Positions 25,016 to 36,118 of a DNA stretch of 37,129 bases are shown here, in pieces (within the stretch, counting starts at the first letter, position 1; each line of letters begins with the position of its first letter). The DNA comes from CAZOVB01 sp964583095 (lineage in GTDB: Bacteria > Planctomycetota > Phycisphaerae > SM23-33). The notes beneath the pieces are model-generated. The model had not been told where the DNA came from and searched no databases. It saw only the letters and a list, made by a program, of their open reading frames with translations. Location of the stretch: the NCBI GenBank assembly GCA_964583095.1, contig CAZOVB010000043.1, positions 1 through 37,129 on the forward strand. Direction: 5' to 3'. Made by a program: the position numbers and the translations under genes.

Positions 25016-27058
25016 ATGGCCAAGTCTGAGAACCCGAGCTTCTTCGATCTGCACGTGGAGAAAATCGTTCTGGCCTTTTGTGTCTTGATCGTAGCGGTGG
25101 TGGCCTACCTGGTTTTCGGCACCGAGTCGACGATCGAAGTCCAGACCGGTCCCACCGGTGAGACGGAAATAGCCTTCGACAACGTCAGCCAGAGGCTGAG
25201 CAAGGCGGCCGAGGACATCAAGACGAGAATCCAGAACCAGCAGGTTCCGGATGTCTGGAACAAGAACTACGTCCGGAAGTTCAACGCCTACGCCAAGAAT
25301 CCCTTCCCCGTGGAATTGGTACAGATCGAACCGTTTGCCATGGGCCAACGGCTGATCCGATACGCGGTGACGGACATTCCCCCCGCGGATCTGGACGTGC
25401 TCGCCGCGCGAATGCCCGCTCCCTACACGCCACAGGTTCAGTCCAAGTGGTTGGTACCCACCAAGGATCCGCGGGTGATCCAGGGCGATAGAGGCGGCCG
25501 CCGAGGAGCCGGCGCGGGGGCGCCCTTGCCTCAGATGCCTGAACTGGACGATGTAGGCCTGGCCGTCTGCGTCTCGGAATTTGATCTGGGACAGCTCAAG
25601 CAGGCCTGGTCCGAGGCGCTTCGAGACACGGCCGTCGAGCCGGTATTTGTCGTCTACGATCAGCAGAACGAGATTCAGGTGCTCAACAGCCAGGGGCAGT
25701 GGGAGACAGTGGCCGGGGAATTCCGCACCGCTCGTGCGGCTCCCACTGAGCCGGTAGCGCCGGTCCGCGCAGAGCCCTTTGAGGGCATTGGGGGCAGGGG
25801 CAGAAGAGGTTATGGGGACTACCAGCGTCGTCGTGAAGGCGAAGTGCCCCCCGAGATTCCCGCCTACACCGGGGAGAACTTCGAAGAGGTCTGGCAGGCG
25901 GTCGAAGCCAGGGCGGCCTGGCAGAGCTATTTCCTCCAGCCTGACTGGTACTACTACTTCTACTTCCCGACGCGAAACTGGCTGCCCTGGCAGACGATGG
26001 TCTCCAAGACCCCGGCCATTGACCAGTATTACACGTACCTGAAACAGATGAAGCTGGAGGAAAAGCTGCAGAGTCTGGCCCTGGGTGAGATCCCCCCTCG
26101 CCTGGAAGATATCGTGCTGGATCCACCCATGCTTGACATGGAAGGGGACGGGGAAGGCCCGGTTTTGCAGATTCCCTACCCGCAGGTCAACATCACGCTT
26201 CCTCCCGAAGATCCCGCCAGGATGGACGAAGACGATCGCGACAGAGGTGGCTTCCGGGATGATGATCGCTTCCGACGTCCGCGAGGAGGACCCCGGTTCG
26301 GCAGAGGTCAAGTAGAAGACGCCTATATTGCTTCACTCACGTTGGGTGGATTGCGGCTGGATGAGTTGCCGATGCCCAGCTATCCTACCTATCTGCCCCC
26401 CATGGAGTGGCAGTTGGAAAAGGATAAGCTGGTCTACTGGTTCTTCTACGACCAGATGGAGCCGGGCAAAACCTACCGCGTGCGCAGTCGTGTACGAATG
26501 ATCAATCCGCTTTTGGGCAAGCCGAGGGATACCCGGACGCCTGAGCAGGCCTCCCAGGTCGTTGTCGCCTCCAAGTGGAGTTCATGGTCCCAGCCAATGA
26601 CCCTGCCGGAAACCACGCGTTTTTACGTAACCGGATCCTCTCCCTCCCGCGGCGCCCTGCAGGTAACGATCTTCCGCAACCGGTTCTCTCAGTGGATCGC
26701 CCACTCATTTGAGCTGCTGCCCGGAGAGAGCATCGGCAGCGTTCAGGGCAAGAGGATCTTCAACCCCATGGTCGGAAGAAGCCAGCAGGTGCCCATCGAC
26801 TTCGATACCGATTCGATCTCCGTTTCCATCGCCTTCGACAAGGTCGTGCCCTTGTCCAGCGGTATTGGCCGTATCGGAGGACTGGACGAGACACAGGAAC
26901 TGGTGTATCTCGACCCGCTGGGGGTGCTTCAGAATCGATTGCGAAGTGAAGACCAGTCCGACCCGACGCAGCAGGAGCTTCTCCGCCTCGCTCGGCTTCA
27001 GCAGCTTCTGGCCGACATGGTCGCCCCCATGGGAGCTGTTCTACCACAGCAGCCGTAA
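25016..27058 (+). CDS. Single-span periplasmic protein in the PilP position, unknown family
   Basis: The 680-residue protein has a membrane span at about 16-37 and a large periplasmic part that I cannot assign. Arg/Gly/Asp-rich linkers appear at about 158-175 (QGDRGGRRGAGAG) and about 400-435 (DEDDRDRGGFRDDDRFRRP). In between is an aromatic-rich segment (SYFLQPDWYYYFYFPTRNWL). The C-terminal third (about 440-640) looks like a beta-sandwich with a WFFYDQMEPGKTYRVRSRVR segment resembling a fibronectin- or Ig-type strand order. By order it stands where pilP lies before the secretin gene. AAAGGA before ATG 25016 is good. A terminator-like hairpin follows. Confidence 0.6.
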   Translation: MAKSENPSFFDLHVEKIVLAFCVLIVAVVAYLVFGTESTIEVQTGPTGETEIAFDNVSQRLSKAAEDIKTRIQNQQVPDVWNKNYVRKFNAYAKNPFPVELVQIEPFAMGQRLIRYAVTDIPPADLDVLAARMPAPYTPQVQSKWLVPTKDPRVIQGDRGGRRGAGAGAPLPQMPELDDVGLAVCVSEFDLGQLKQAWSEALRDTAVEPVFVVYDQQNEIQVLNSQGQWETVAGEFRTARAAPTEPVAPVRAEPFEGIGGRGRRGYGDYQRRREGEVPPEIPAYTGENFEEVWQAVEARAAWQSYFLQPDWYYYFYFPTRNWLPWQTMVSKTPAIDQYYTYLKQMKLEEKLQSLALGEIPPRLEDIVLDPPMLDMEGDGEGPVLQIPYPQVNITLPPEDPARMDEDDRDRGGFRDDDRFRRPRGGPRFGRGQVEDAYIASLTLGGLRLDELPMPSYPTYLPPMEWQLEKDKLVYWFFYDQMEPGKTYRVRSRVRMINPLLGKPRDTRTPEQASQVVVASKWSSWSQPMTLPETTRFYVTGSSPSRGALQVTIFRNRFSQWIAHSFELLPGESIGSVQGKRIFNPMVGRSQQVPIDFDTDSISVSIAFDKVVPLSSGIGRIGGLDETQELVYLDPLGVLQNRLRSEDQSDPTQQELLRLARLQQLLADMVAPMGAVLPQQP

Positions 27059-27085
27059 ACGGGCCCATACCTCCTGTTGCCAATG

Positions 27086-27123
27086 CCTCGTCGTCACCCA
27101 AGGCGACGGGGCTGCTTTTCTTC
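27086..27123 (+). terminator. Intrinsic terminator after the 680-residue protein gene
   Basis: An 8-base stem (27086-27093 with 27104-27111, one G-T pair) encloses a 10-base loop and is followed by CTGCTTTTCTTC. This is a plausible intrinsic terminator and would separate the upstream three-gene unit from the secretin gene. Leakage through it, or a new promoter, would be needed to express the secretin. Confidence 0.6.
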
Positions 27124-27436
27124 AGGAAACGGGCGAAAAACCTGCCTGAAGTACGAAGGCAAATCCAGTTCTCACAACATCCTCACAACCGGTTGATTTT
27201 CCCCTTGCAAAACAAACGGGTCACGGCTACCTTCCTTCCATGCGATCTGGGCTCCGCGAGGTCGCGAAGATTTCATACATCCATCCATTCCGTTTCGAAG
27301 GCAGAGACAATGAAAGGAACAGCTTGGCTGCTCGCTTGTTTTGCCGACCCATCAGCCGGGCGTGTTCCCACTGCCTTCGTCCCCTTGCGGGGCTTGCAGT
27401 CCAAGCGGTTCTCGTAGCGAAAAGGAGTATTCGGGT
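27124..27436 (+). other. Leader region of the secretin gene, no gene supported
   Basis: The 313-base stretch between the terminator and ATG 27437 has no confident gene. A 35-codon frame beginning at ATG 27310 is possible but has no good ribosome site or coding signal. Weak promoter-like boxes are TTGCAA (27205-27210) with TACCTT (27228-27233). Small hairpins occur, with arms 27242-27247 / 27260-27265 and 27392-27396 / 27402-27406. I looked for a c-di-GMP riboswitch and did not find the conserved core. Confidence 0.4.
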
Positions 27437-30586
<3,150 letters not shown>

Positions 30587-30615
30587 AGGGATCTGCAGCG
30601 ATTTTCAGAGTTCTT

Positions 30616-30658
30616 CACAGCAGGGCCGCGACGTATGCGAACGTTGCGGCCCGCTGTG
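30616..30658 (+). terminator. Long hairpin after the secretin gene
   Basis: The arms at 30616-30634 and 30641-30658 pair over about 18 bases with one bulged A and one G-T pair, around a 6-base loop (ATGCGA). No T tract follows, so it may terminate with Rho, protect the end of the secretin mRNA, or lower transcription of the downstream gene. It lies between the secretin and the YdjY-domain gene. Confidence 0.6.
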
Positions 30659-30752
30659 TGTCCAAACCCATGCAACGGACGATTCGGGAATTCCGGGCTC
30701 ACCTATGGGCCTGAGGAGTTGCCAAGGCTTCAGGAAGTCAAGGGAGACAGAT

Positions 30753-32012
30753 ATGAAGCGAATATCCATCAGTCGAAAACACCTTTCAGTGGTTCTGGCG
30801 CTGTTGGCCCTGATCGGTACGGGAGGCATCCTGCCGGAGCTTGCCTGGTCCCAGGACGCCTCCCGGGAGGCAGCATCCGGTGAGGATTCCACCAAGGCAG
30901 ACGGCAAGCCACGAATCATCAAGACCAAGGACGGCTGGCTGACGGTGGATCTGGACAAGAAGCAGGTGATCGTGAAGGCGGAAGTCTGTTTGCTGGATGA
31001 GCACCAGGATCTGGAATTCCTCCTCAGCGGGTGGGGAGACAAGGCCCACGAGAGCCTCCTGCACACAAAGGCAACCGGTGAGCAGATCCATTTCGGGATG
31101 CTCATGCTCGGTCTCAAGCCCGGCAAGCCCTACAAGTACATCTACATCGATGAAGACCGCGATGCAGCCCTGCCTCCCCGGGGAGCCACCTGCACGATGC
31201 GCATCGGCTACAAGGACGACGACGGCAAGACGCACACCGTCGACCCGGCCGGGTGGATGATCGCCACCGAGGGAAGCAAGGTTTCGCCCCCGGAGAAGTT
31301 CGTCTTCGTGGGCTCCCGCGTATTGGCCGACGGCAGCTACCTGGCCGATGAGAACGGGGAGTTGATCAGCGTGGCGAATTTTGGCTCGGCCGTCTTCGAT
31401 GTCCCCTTCGAGTCGACCTCATCGGATTCCAGTCTGCTCTTCCGTGTCGACCGGAAGAAGATGCTTCCGCGCGGCACGAAGGTGGAGTTGATCATCGAGC
31501 CGGAAGAGGGCGCCCGGAACACCCCCCATGTCCGCAGCCTGGTGGAGGTCGATCGCTTGGGGCAGCTCAAGGCTGACGGCCAACCCCTCCCGGCTGAGAA
31601 GCTTCGCCAGTGGGCAGCCAATCTGACCCGCGACCATCTCAAGGCGATGGTGGAGGTCCGTGCGGCTCCCGATGCGACGGTGGGGCAGGTTCGCTGGGTT
31701 ATGGAAGAGTTGAAACTTGGCGGAGTGTTCGAGCGTGAGGTTATCCGGCTGAGGCGAATCGAAGAGTTTCCCAAGACACCGCAGGCCCGCCGGCGTCTCT
31801 TGCAGGAATGGGCCCAGCGGTTTGCCGACCCGTCCAACCAGATCCACGATCCGGCTGAGACGTCCGCACGCACCCTTGAACAGGCCAAGGCCCGCATGGC
31901 CGAAAGCAAGGCGATCCAGCACGTTCTGCAGGAATACGTGGACGACCTGGAGCGGATGCGGAACCTGTATCTCCAGCAGCGCAAGAACCCGCAGCCTGCC
32001 CAGAAGCCCTAA
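30753..32012 (+). CDS. Exported protein with YdjY domain and ExbD/TolR-like segment
   Basis: The 419-residue protein has a signal peptide (about 1-33). A YdjY-type domain follows (about 55-200), seen as WLTVDLDKKQVIVKAEVCLL, LEFLLSGWGDKAHESLLHT and IHFGMLMLGLKPG. That domain is common in planctomycete exported proteins but its function is not known. At about 293-335, AMVEVRAAPDATVGQVRWVM resembles the periplasmic domain of ExbD/TolR. The end is a helical tail. An ExbD-like part at the end of a pilus-like locus is unusual. AGGGAG precedes ATG 30753. Confidence 0.72.
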   Translation: MKRISISRKHLSVVLALLALIGTGGILPELAWSQDASREAASGEDSTKADGKPRIIKTKDGWLTVDLDKKQVIVKAEVCLLDEHQDLEFLLSGWGDKAHESLLHTKATGEQIHFGMLMLGLKPGKPYKYIYIDEDRDAALPPRGATCTMRIGYKDDDGKTHTVDPAGWMIATEGSKVSPPEKFVFVGSRVLADGSYLADENGELISVANFGSAVFDVPFESTSSDSSLLFRVDRKKMLPRGTKVELIIEPEEGARNTPHVRSLVEVDRLGQLKADGQPLPAEKLRQWAANLTRDHLKAMVEVRAAPDATVGQVRWVMEELKLGGVFEREVIRLRRIEEFPKTPQARRRLLQEWAQRFADPSNQIHDPAETSARTLEQAKARMAESKAIQHVLQEYVDDLERMRNLYLQQRKNPQPAQKP

Positions 32013-32022
32013 CAGAACCGGT

Positions 32023-32056
32023 CGCCTCGGGGGAATGCGTCATTCCGGCTGAGGCG
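32023..32056 (+). terminator. Hairpin between the YdjY-domain gene and the next membrane protein
   Basis: The outer arms CGCCTC (32023-32028) and GAGGCG (32051-32056) and inner arms GGAATG and CATTCC can pair. The right arm ends directly before an ATG at 32057, so the hairpin could hide that start; a later ATG at 32081 is also possible. No T tract follows. Confidence 0.4.
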
Positions 32057-32902
32057 ATGCAACTTCGTTGGCCGAGGCTTATGCCCCAGGGCGTATGCTC
32101 AATCCGCGGTGTCGGCAGCTTCCTCCGGCACCACCTTCCCGCGATGCTCTTTGCCCTTGGGAGCACCTTGGGTGTCGGTGTGGGAAGCTTTGTCCTGGCC
32201 ATCCGGGCCGAGGCTGCCTGGGACCGCGCCTTCGTAGGTTCTCTTGCTCTGCTGACGATCTGGGTAGCCCTGGCGGGGGGGCTTTTGGCTGCTTCGGCGC
32301 GGGATGTTCTGGGGTCGCTGCTGCGGGGGGGGGCGGTCGCGGATTCAGCCCTGATTGCCCTTGGGGGAATCTGGCTGCTTTCGTGGCGTGGATCACAGGC
32401 TGAACTGTTGCCCCCGGCCTGGAGTATCCTGAAGATCTACCTGATCCTGGTCTCGATGGTGCTGGTGGGAATTTCGGTGCCTCTGTTGGCCCGGGCGCCG
32501 GCCTTGCGATGCGCCCTGGCCCTGGGCGGTGGCTTGGTCTTGTTGGTACTCTGCGCGACGCCCTTCTGGACCGGCGGCTGGATCGAGAATACCGACGATA
32601 CCGATGCGGTGGCTACCTGGGCGATCCGATGGAACCCGATGTACTCTATCAGCGCGGCGATCAACGATCCGGTCCAGTTCATCTGGCACCAGGATGCGCC
32701 GCGCATGTACGATAAGATCACCCGGCTGGGCACGGACATCCACGCCCCGCCTCCCAACTGGTACGACGCCTGCTGGAGGCTGGGAGCCCTCTCGGCCGGG
32801 ATCTTCCTGCTGGGGGCACTGACGGGGGGAGTGAGGAAGCTCCGCAAGGGCAAAGACCCCGCGGGCCGTCCCTCTGCGGTTACGACTCCAGAAGAGCCTT
32901 GA
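32057..32902 (+). CDS. Multi-span membrane protein, unknown function
   Basis: The 281-residue protein has about five hydrophobic segments (roughly 29-50, 56-78, 88-107, 123-145 and 150-172), a periplasmic or cytoplasmic loop with WNPMYSISAAINDPVQFIWH, and a last segment at about 244-262. I do not recognise a family; the WNPMYSISAAIN loop resembles the end of some ABC-type membrane components, but that is weak. The start is uncertain: 32057 and 32081 both lack a good ribosome site, and the first is covered by a hairpin. It overlaps by 23 bases the end of rdgB on the other strand. Confidence 0.6.
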   Translation: MQLRWPRLMPQGVCSIRGVGSFLRHHLPAMLFALGSTLGVGVGSFVLAIRAEAAWDRAFVGSLALLTIWVALAGGLLAASARDVLGSLLRGGAVADSALIALGGIWLLSWRGSQAELLPPAWSILKIYLILVSMVLVGISVPLLARAPALRCALALGGGLVLLVLCATPFWTGGWIENTDDTDAVATWAIRWNPMYSISAAINDPVQFIWHQDAPRMYDKITRLGTDIHAPPPNWYDACWRLGALSAGIFLLGALTGGVRKLRKGKDPAGRPSAVTTPEEP

Positions 32903-33515
32903 GCTTCCCGGCGAACCGTCGAACCGCTTGCCCCCGGTGGCTGATGGCGTTCTTCTCATCAGGGGCAAGCTGCGCGGTCGTGCAGCCCCGCTCGGGCAGG
33001 AGAAAGAGGGGGTCGTAACCGAAGCCGTTGTCTCCGGCAGGCTCGTGCCCGATGCGTCCCTCGATAGTTCCGCGGGTCTGGAGGAGGATTTCATCTCCAC
33101 CTGCCAGGGCCAGGGTGCAGACGAATCGAGCGCTGCGCTGCGGGTCGGGCACGTCCTGGAGGGCTTTGAGCAGCCTGGCGTTGTTGGCCTGGTCGATCTG
33201 CTGCCTGTCGGCATCGGGGCCTGCGTCCTGGGCGGCGTACCGTGCGCTGCGGACCCCCGGATCGCCGTCAAGGGCATCGACCACGAGACCCGAGTCGTCG
33301 GCCAGGGCCCACATGCCGGTCGCGTTGGAGTAGTACACAGCCTTGCGGCAGGCGTTTTCCGCGAAGGTCGCCCCGGTTTCCTCCGGCTCGGGCAGGTCGG
33401 GACAGACCTCGTCGATTCCGCGGACGTCCAGTTCCAAAGCGGAGAGCACCTGGCGGATCTCGCGAAGCTTACCAGGGTTTCGGGAAGCCAGAATCAAGGT
33501 GCGTCGCCGGTTCAT
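32880..33515 (-). CDS. rdgB: XTP/dITP diphosphatase (RdgB/HAM1)
   Basis: The 211-residue protein removes pyrophosphate from non-canonical purine triphosphates such as ITP and XTP. Motifs in order are SRNPGK (11-16), ADDSGLVVDAL (around 72-82), GFGYDPLF (164-171) and ISHRGQAVRRF (191-201), which are the family signature. It is the last gene of the arg-rph unit. Its start lies within the end of the SPOR-like lipoprotein gene, with a 47-base overlap, so expression is probably coupled to that gene. Confidence 0.95.
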   Translation of the reverse strand: MNRRRTLILASRNPGKLREIRQVLSALELDVRGIDEVCPDLPEPEETGATFAENACRKAVYYSNATGMWALADDSGLVVDALDGDPGVRSARYAAQDAGPDADRQQIDQANNARLLKALQDVPDPQRSARFVCTLALAGGDEILLQTRGTIEGRIGHEPAGDNGFGYDPLFLLPERGCTTAQLAPDEKNAISHRGQAVRRFAGKLKALLES

Positions 33516-34410
33516 TCTCGTTGCCTTTGCGGACGGTTTCGTGTTCGGGGTCTTTGCTTTTGGGGTGCTGGACCAGCACGCTCCTGGCAAGGGTCTTCTG
33601 TTTGATCATTTTGCCGGCGGCATCCCGCCGGGCGCGTCCCTGCGAATCGCGCAGCACGTGAATGTCCTTGCGGATCCAGCCGTTTTCCAGGAAGCGGGAT
33701 GTGTCGCCGTCGCGTTGGAGCCTCCGCAGTTCCGGATCGGCAAAGAGGGTCTGTTGGCTGCCGTCGGAGCCCTTGACAACCTTCACGGCTTCGGGCCCGA
33801 AGAGCCCGACGGTCACGATCGATTCGATGTCCCCATGGTAGTAGTACGCCTCGTATCCTTTTTCCCGCAGTTCCTTGCAGTGCAGGATGGCGTATTCCCG
33901 ACGCAGGTAAAAATCCTTTTCGGGCATGTTGTACCACTTGCCCACGCAAAGGGTATAGGTGCCTTGGGTGTTTTCGAGGTCCCACTGCCTGGGCCCCATC
34001 CGGCTGCCGGGTGCGGGCACCACCTGTACCAGGTCGTTGGCGAATGGTTTCTTGCCGACGGGGGTCTTGATCTTCCGCAACTCGACCAGTCGGTCCACGG
34101 CCCGATCGAAACTGTCAAACGTGCCGTAGTAGAGCGTTGCGGTCTCTTCCTCTTCGTTGTGAACCAGCAGCAGGTCGCTCTGGGCCCAGCCGGTGTTCTT
34201 GAGGAGGATCTGTCGGTAGGTCTGCATCTTGGCAAAGCTGTTGGGGCCGAACTGGGTGTCCAACATGATGGTGTACTTCCCCTTGCCGAGGTTCAGTTCA
34301 GCCGAGGAGCCCAGGCCGGACGGGCCTGGACTGTCGCACCCGGCCCAGAGGAGCCCCAGCAGGCCCGGCAGCAGGGCCCGTATGGTGTTTCGGGGTGAGA
34401 AGGATTTCAT
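33469..34410 (-). CDS. Lipoprotein with two SPOR-like repeats, unknown function
   Basis: The 313-residue protein has a signal peptide ending at a lipobox (LWAGC, Cys 25). Two units, about 44-115 (YTIMLDTQFGPNSFAKMQTY) and about 150-210 (YTLCVGKWYNMPEKDFYLRR), share a strand-helix-strand pattern with a final Gly-X-Phe, as in SPOR domains that bind denuded peptidoglycan. This is a weak, inferred assignment. The C-terminal tail is basic. It starts with a 4-base ATGA overlap of the rph stop, a clear sign of coupling. Its place inside an arg-rph-rdgB operon is odd and may only be a matter of genome packing. Confidence 0.65.
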   Translation of the reverse strand: MKSFSPRNTIRALLPGLLGLLWAGCDSPGPSGLGSSAELNLGKGKYTIMLDTQFGPNSFAKMQTYRQILLKNTGWAQSDLLLVHNEEEETATLYYGTFDSFDRAVDRLVELRKIKTPVGKKPFANDLVQVVPAPGSRMGPRQWDLENTQGTYTLCVGKWYNMPEKDFYLRREYAILHCKELREKGYEAYYYHGDIESIVTVGLFGPEAVKVVKGSDGSQQTLFADPELRRLQRDGDTSRFLENGWIRKDIHVLRDSQGRARRDAAGKMIKQKTLARSVLVQHPKSKDPEHETVRKGNENEPATHLDSGFPKPW

Positions 34411-35141
34411 TGCGGTTCTCCTTGCCTGATGGCATCTTCCTGGAGGGCCATGAGCGTTGCGATGCCATCGCCGGCCAGGGCCAGCAGGCTACTCAGTTGG
34501 TCCGGAGCCAAGGGAGCTGCCTCGGCCGAAGCCTGTACTTCCAGGAACTGTCCGCCCCGGATCATGGCTACGTTCATGTCCACGTCGGCTGCGGAGTCTT
34601 CACTGTAGTCCAGGTCCAGCAGGGCCTGGCCTTTGACAATCCCGGCCGAAACCGCGGCCACCGGCCCCCGAAGCGTTTCGCGGGGGCAGACGCCATCGGC
34701 GATGAATCGAGACACAGTCCGCGCCAGCGCAATATACGCACCGGTGATGGCGGCGGTTCGCGTTCCGCCGTCGGCCTGGAGAACGTCGCAGTCCAGTTGG
34801 ATCTGTCGGGGCCCCAGGAGTTCCAGGTCCACCGCGCTTCGCAGGACTCGTCCGATGAGGCGCTGGATTTCCACCGATCGGCTGTCGGGTTTGCCGATGG
34901 GCCTGGCCTTCCGCGGAGAGGTGGACCCGGGAAGCATGCCGTATTCGGCTGTCACCCAGCCCAAGCCCGATTCCTGCCGCCAGGCAGGGAGACCCGGGCT
35001 GCAACTTGCGGTACAGATTACCCGCGTCCTTCCCATTTCGATCAGGCAGGAGCCATCGGCAGTGGAGACGAACCCCGGCTGGAGGTTTACCGGGCGCAGT
35101 TGGTCGGGGGATCGACCGTCGTTTCGATTTCCAGAACTCAT
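34407..35141 (-). CDS. rph: Ribonuclease PH
   Basis: The 244-residue protein is a 3'-5' phosphorolytic exoribonuclease that trims tRNA ends. Visible motifs are GFVSTADGSCLIEMGRTRVI near the start, GWVTAEYGMLPGST (61-74), R88 and EIQRLIGR (91-98), and DCDVLQADGGTRTA (117-130), the last forming the phosphate site and catalytic region. The length is normal. It sits 37 bases after argF and overlaps the lipoprotein gene downstream. Confidence 0.95.
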   Translation of the reverse strand: MSSGNRNDGRSPDQLRPVNLQPGFVSTADGSCLIEMGRTRVICTASCSPGLPAWRQESGLGWVTAEYGMLPGSTSPRKARPIGKPDSRSVEIQRLIGRVLRSAVDLELLGPRQIQLDCDVLQADGGTRTAAITGAYIALARTVSRFIADGVCPRETLRGPVAAVSAGIVKGQALLDLDYSEDSAADVDMNVAMIRGGQFLEVQASAEAAPLAPDQLSSLLALAGDGIATLMALQEDAIRQGEPQ

Positions 35142-35178
35142 GGATGGATTGTACAGCCCCGGGCCGGCTGCTTCAATG

Positions 35179-36108
35179 TCACTTGACCTGGTGTTGAAGA
35201 ACGAGCTGTTCCATCAGGCTTCGCTGGAAGTGGAGGCGATTCTCCGCTTCCCGCATGATGGTCTGGGCGTGCTGCTCAAACGCCTCGTCGGAGATCTCGA
35301 ACCCTCGATAGGCGGGCAGGCAGTGCATGACGATTGCGTGGCTGGGGGCGATATTGAGAAGATGCTCATCTACCTGGAACCCGTCGAAGTCGCGCACCCG
35401 CTGCTGTTTTTCCTCTTCCTGGCCCATGGAAACCCAGGTGTCGGTGTAGAGGATGTCGGCATCGCGACAGCCGTCGGCGGGATTGTGCGTTGTGCGGATC
35501 GACTGCGACGAATGCTCCCGGGCCAGGTCGGAAAGGAAGTTCTCTTCCAGTTCATAGCCGCCCGGGCAGGCGAGAGTGAAGTTCATCCCGAGCTTCCCGC
35601 AGAGGACGGCCAGGCTCCGGGCGACGTTGTTTCCGTCGCCGATGAACGCAAGGGTTCGTCCGGTGAGGTCTTGGCCGAAGGCTTCCATGGCCGTCATGAT
35701 ATCGGCCATGGCCTGGCAGGGGTGGGAGTAGTCGCTGAGGGCATTGATCACCGGCACGGGGGACCAATGGGCCAGTTGTTCGATTGTCTCGTGGGAGAAG
35801 GTCCGTGCCATGATCAGATCGCACATGCGCCCCAGGACCCGAGCGACGTCCTGTACCGGCTCGCGGCTGCCCAGGCCGATGTCGGCCGGCTGGAGGTAGA
35901 TCGCATGGCCCCCCAGGTGTGTGATACCCGCTTCGAAGCTCACCCGGGTTCTGAGGGAGGGCTTTTCGAAGATCATCGCCAGGGTTCTGTTTTGCAAAGC
36001 GGGTTCAAGTTCGCCGGTCTGGAAGGCCTTCTTGTCGGCCAGGGCCTTTTGCAGCAGCATCCGAAGATGACCTGCCGGAAAGTCCGCTATATTGATAAAG
36101 TCCTTCAT
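35179..36108 (-). CDS. argF: Ornithine carbamoyltransferase
   Basis: The 309-residue enzyme makes citrulline from ornithine and carbamoyl phosphate in arginine synthesis. It has the carbamoyl-phosphate motif SLRTR (51-55; usually STRTR, so Thr is replaced by Leu), HPCQ (129-132), the ornithine motif DTWVSMGQE (223-231) and HCLPAYRG (262-269). The motif SMG points to ornithine rather than acetylornithine. The ATG at 36108 begins the family match. It lies 10 bases after argB, so the two are co-transcribed. Confidence 0.95.
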   Translation of the reverse strand: MKDFINIADFPAGHLRMLLQKALADKKAFQTGELEPALQNRTLAMIFEKPSLRTRVSFEAGITHLGGHAIYLQPADIGLGSREPVQDVARVLGRMCDLIMARTFSHETIEQLAHWSPVPVINALSDYSHPCQAMADIMTAMEAFGQDLTGRTLAFIGDGNNVARSLAVLCGKLGMNFTLACPGGYELEENFLSDLAREHSSQSIRTTHNPADGCRDADILYTDTWVSMGQEEEKQQRVRDFDGFQVDEHLLNIAPSHAIVMHCLPAYRGFEISDEAFEQHAQTIMREAENRLHFQRSLMEQLVLQHQVK

Positions 36109-36118
36109 GGTCTGGGCC

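Noticed and set aside
27310..27417. 35-codon frame starting at ATG 27310, possible leader peptide or small protein
   Set aside because: No good ribosome site and no recognisable features; kept as leader sequence only.
27124..27436. Possible c-di-GMP riboswitch before the secretin gene
   Set aside because: An AGCCGGG-like segment is present but the conserved core of the GEMM-I class is absent, so there is no support.
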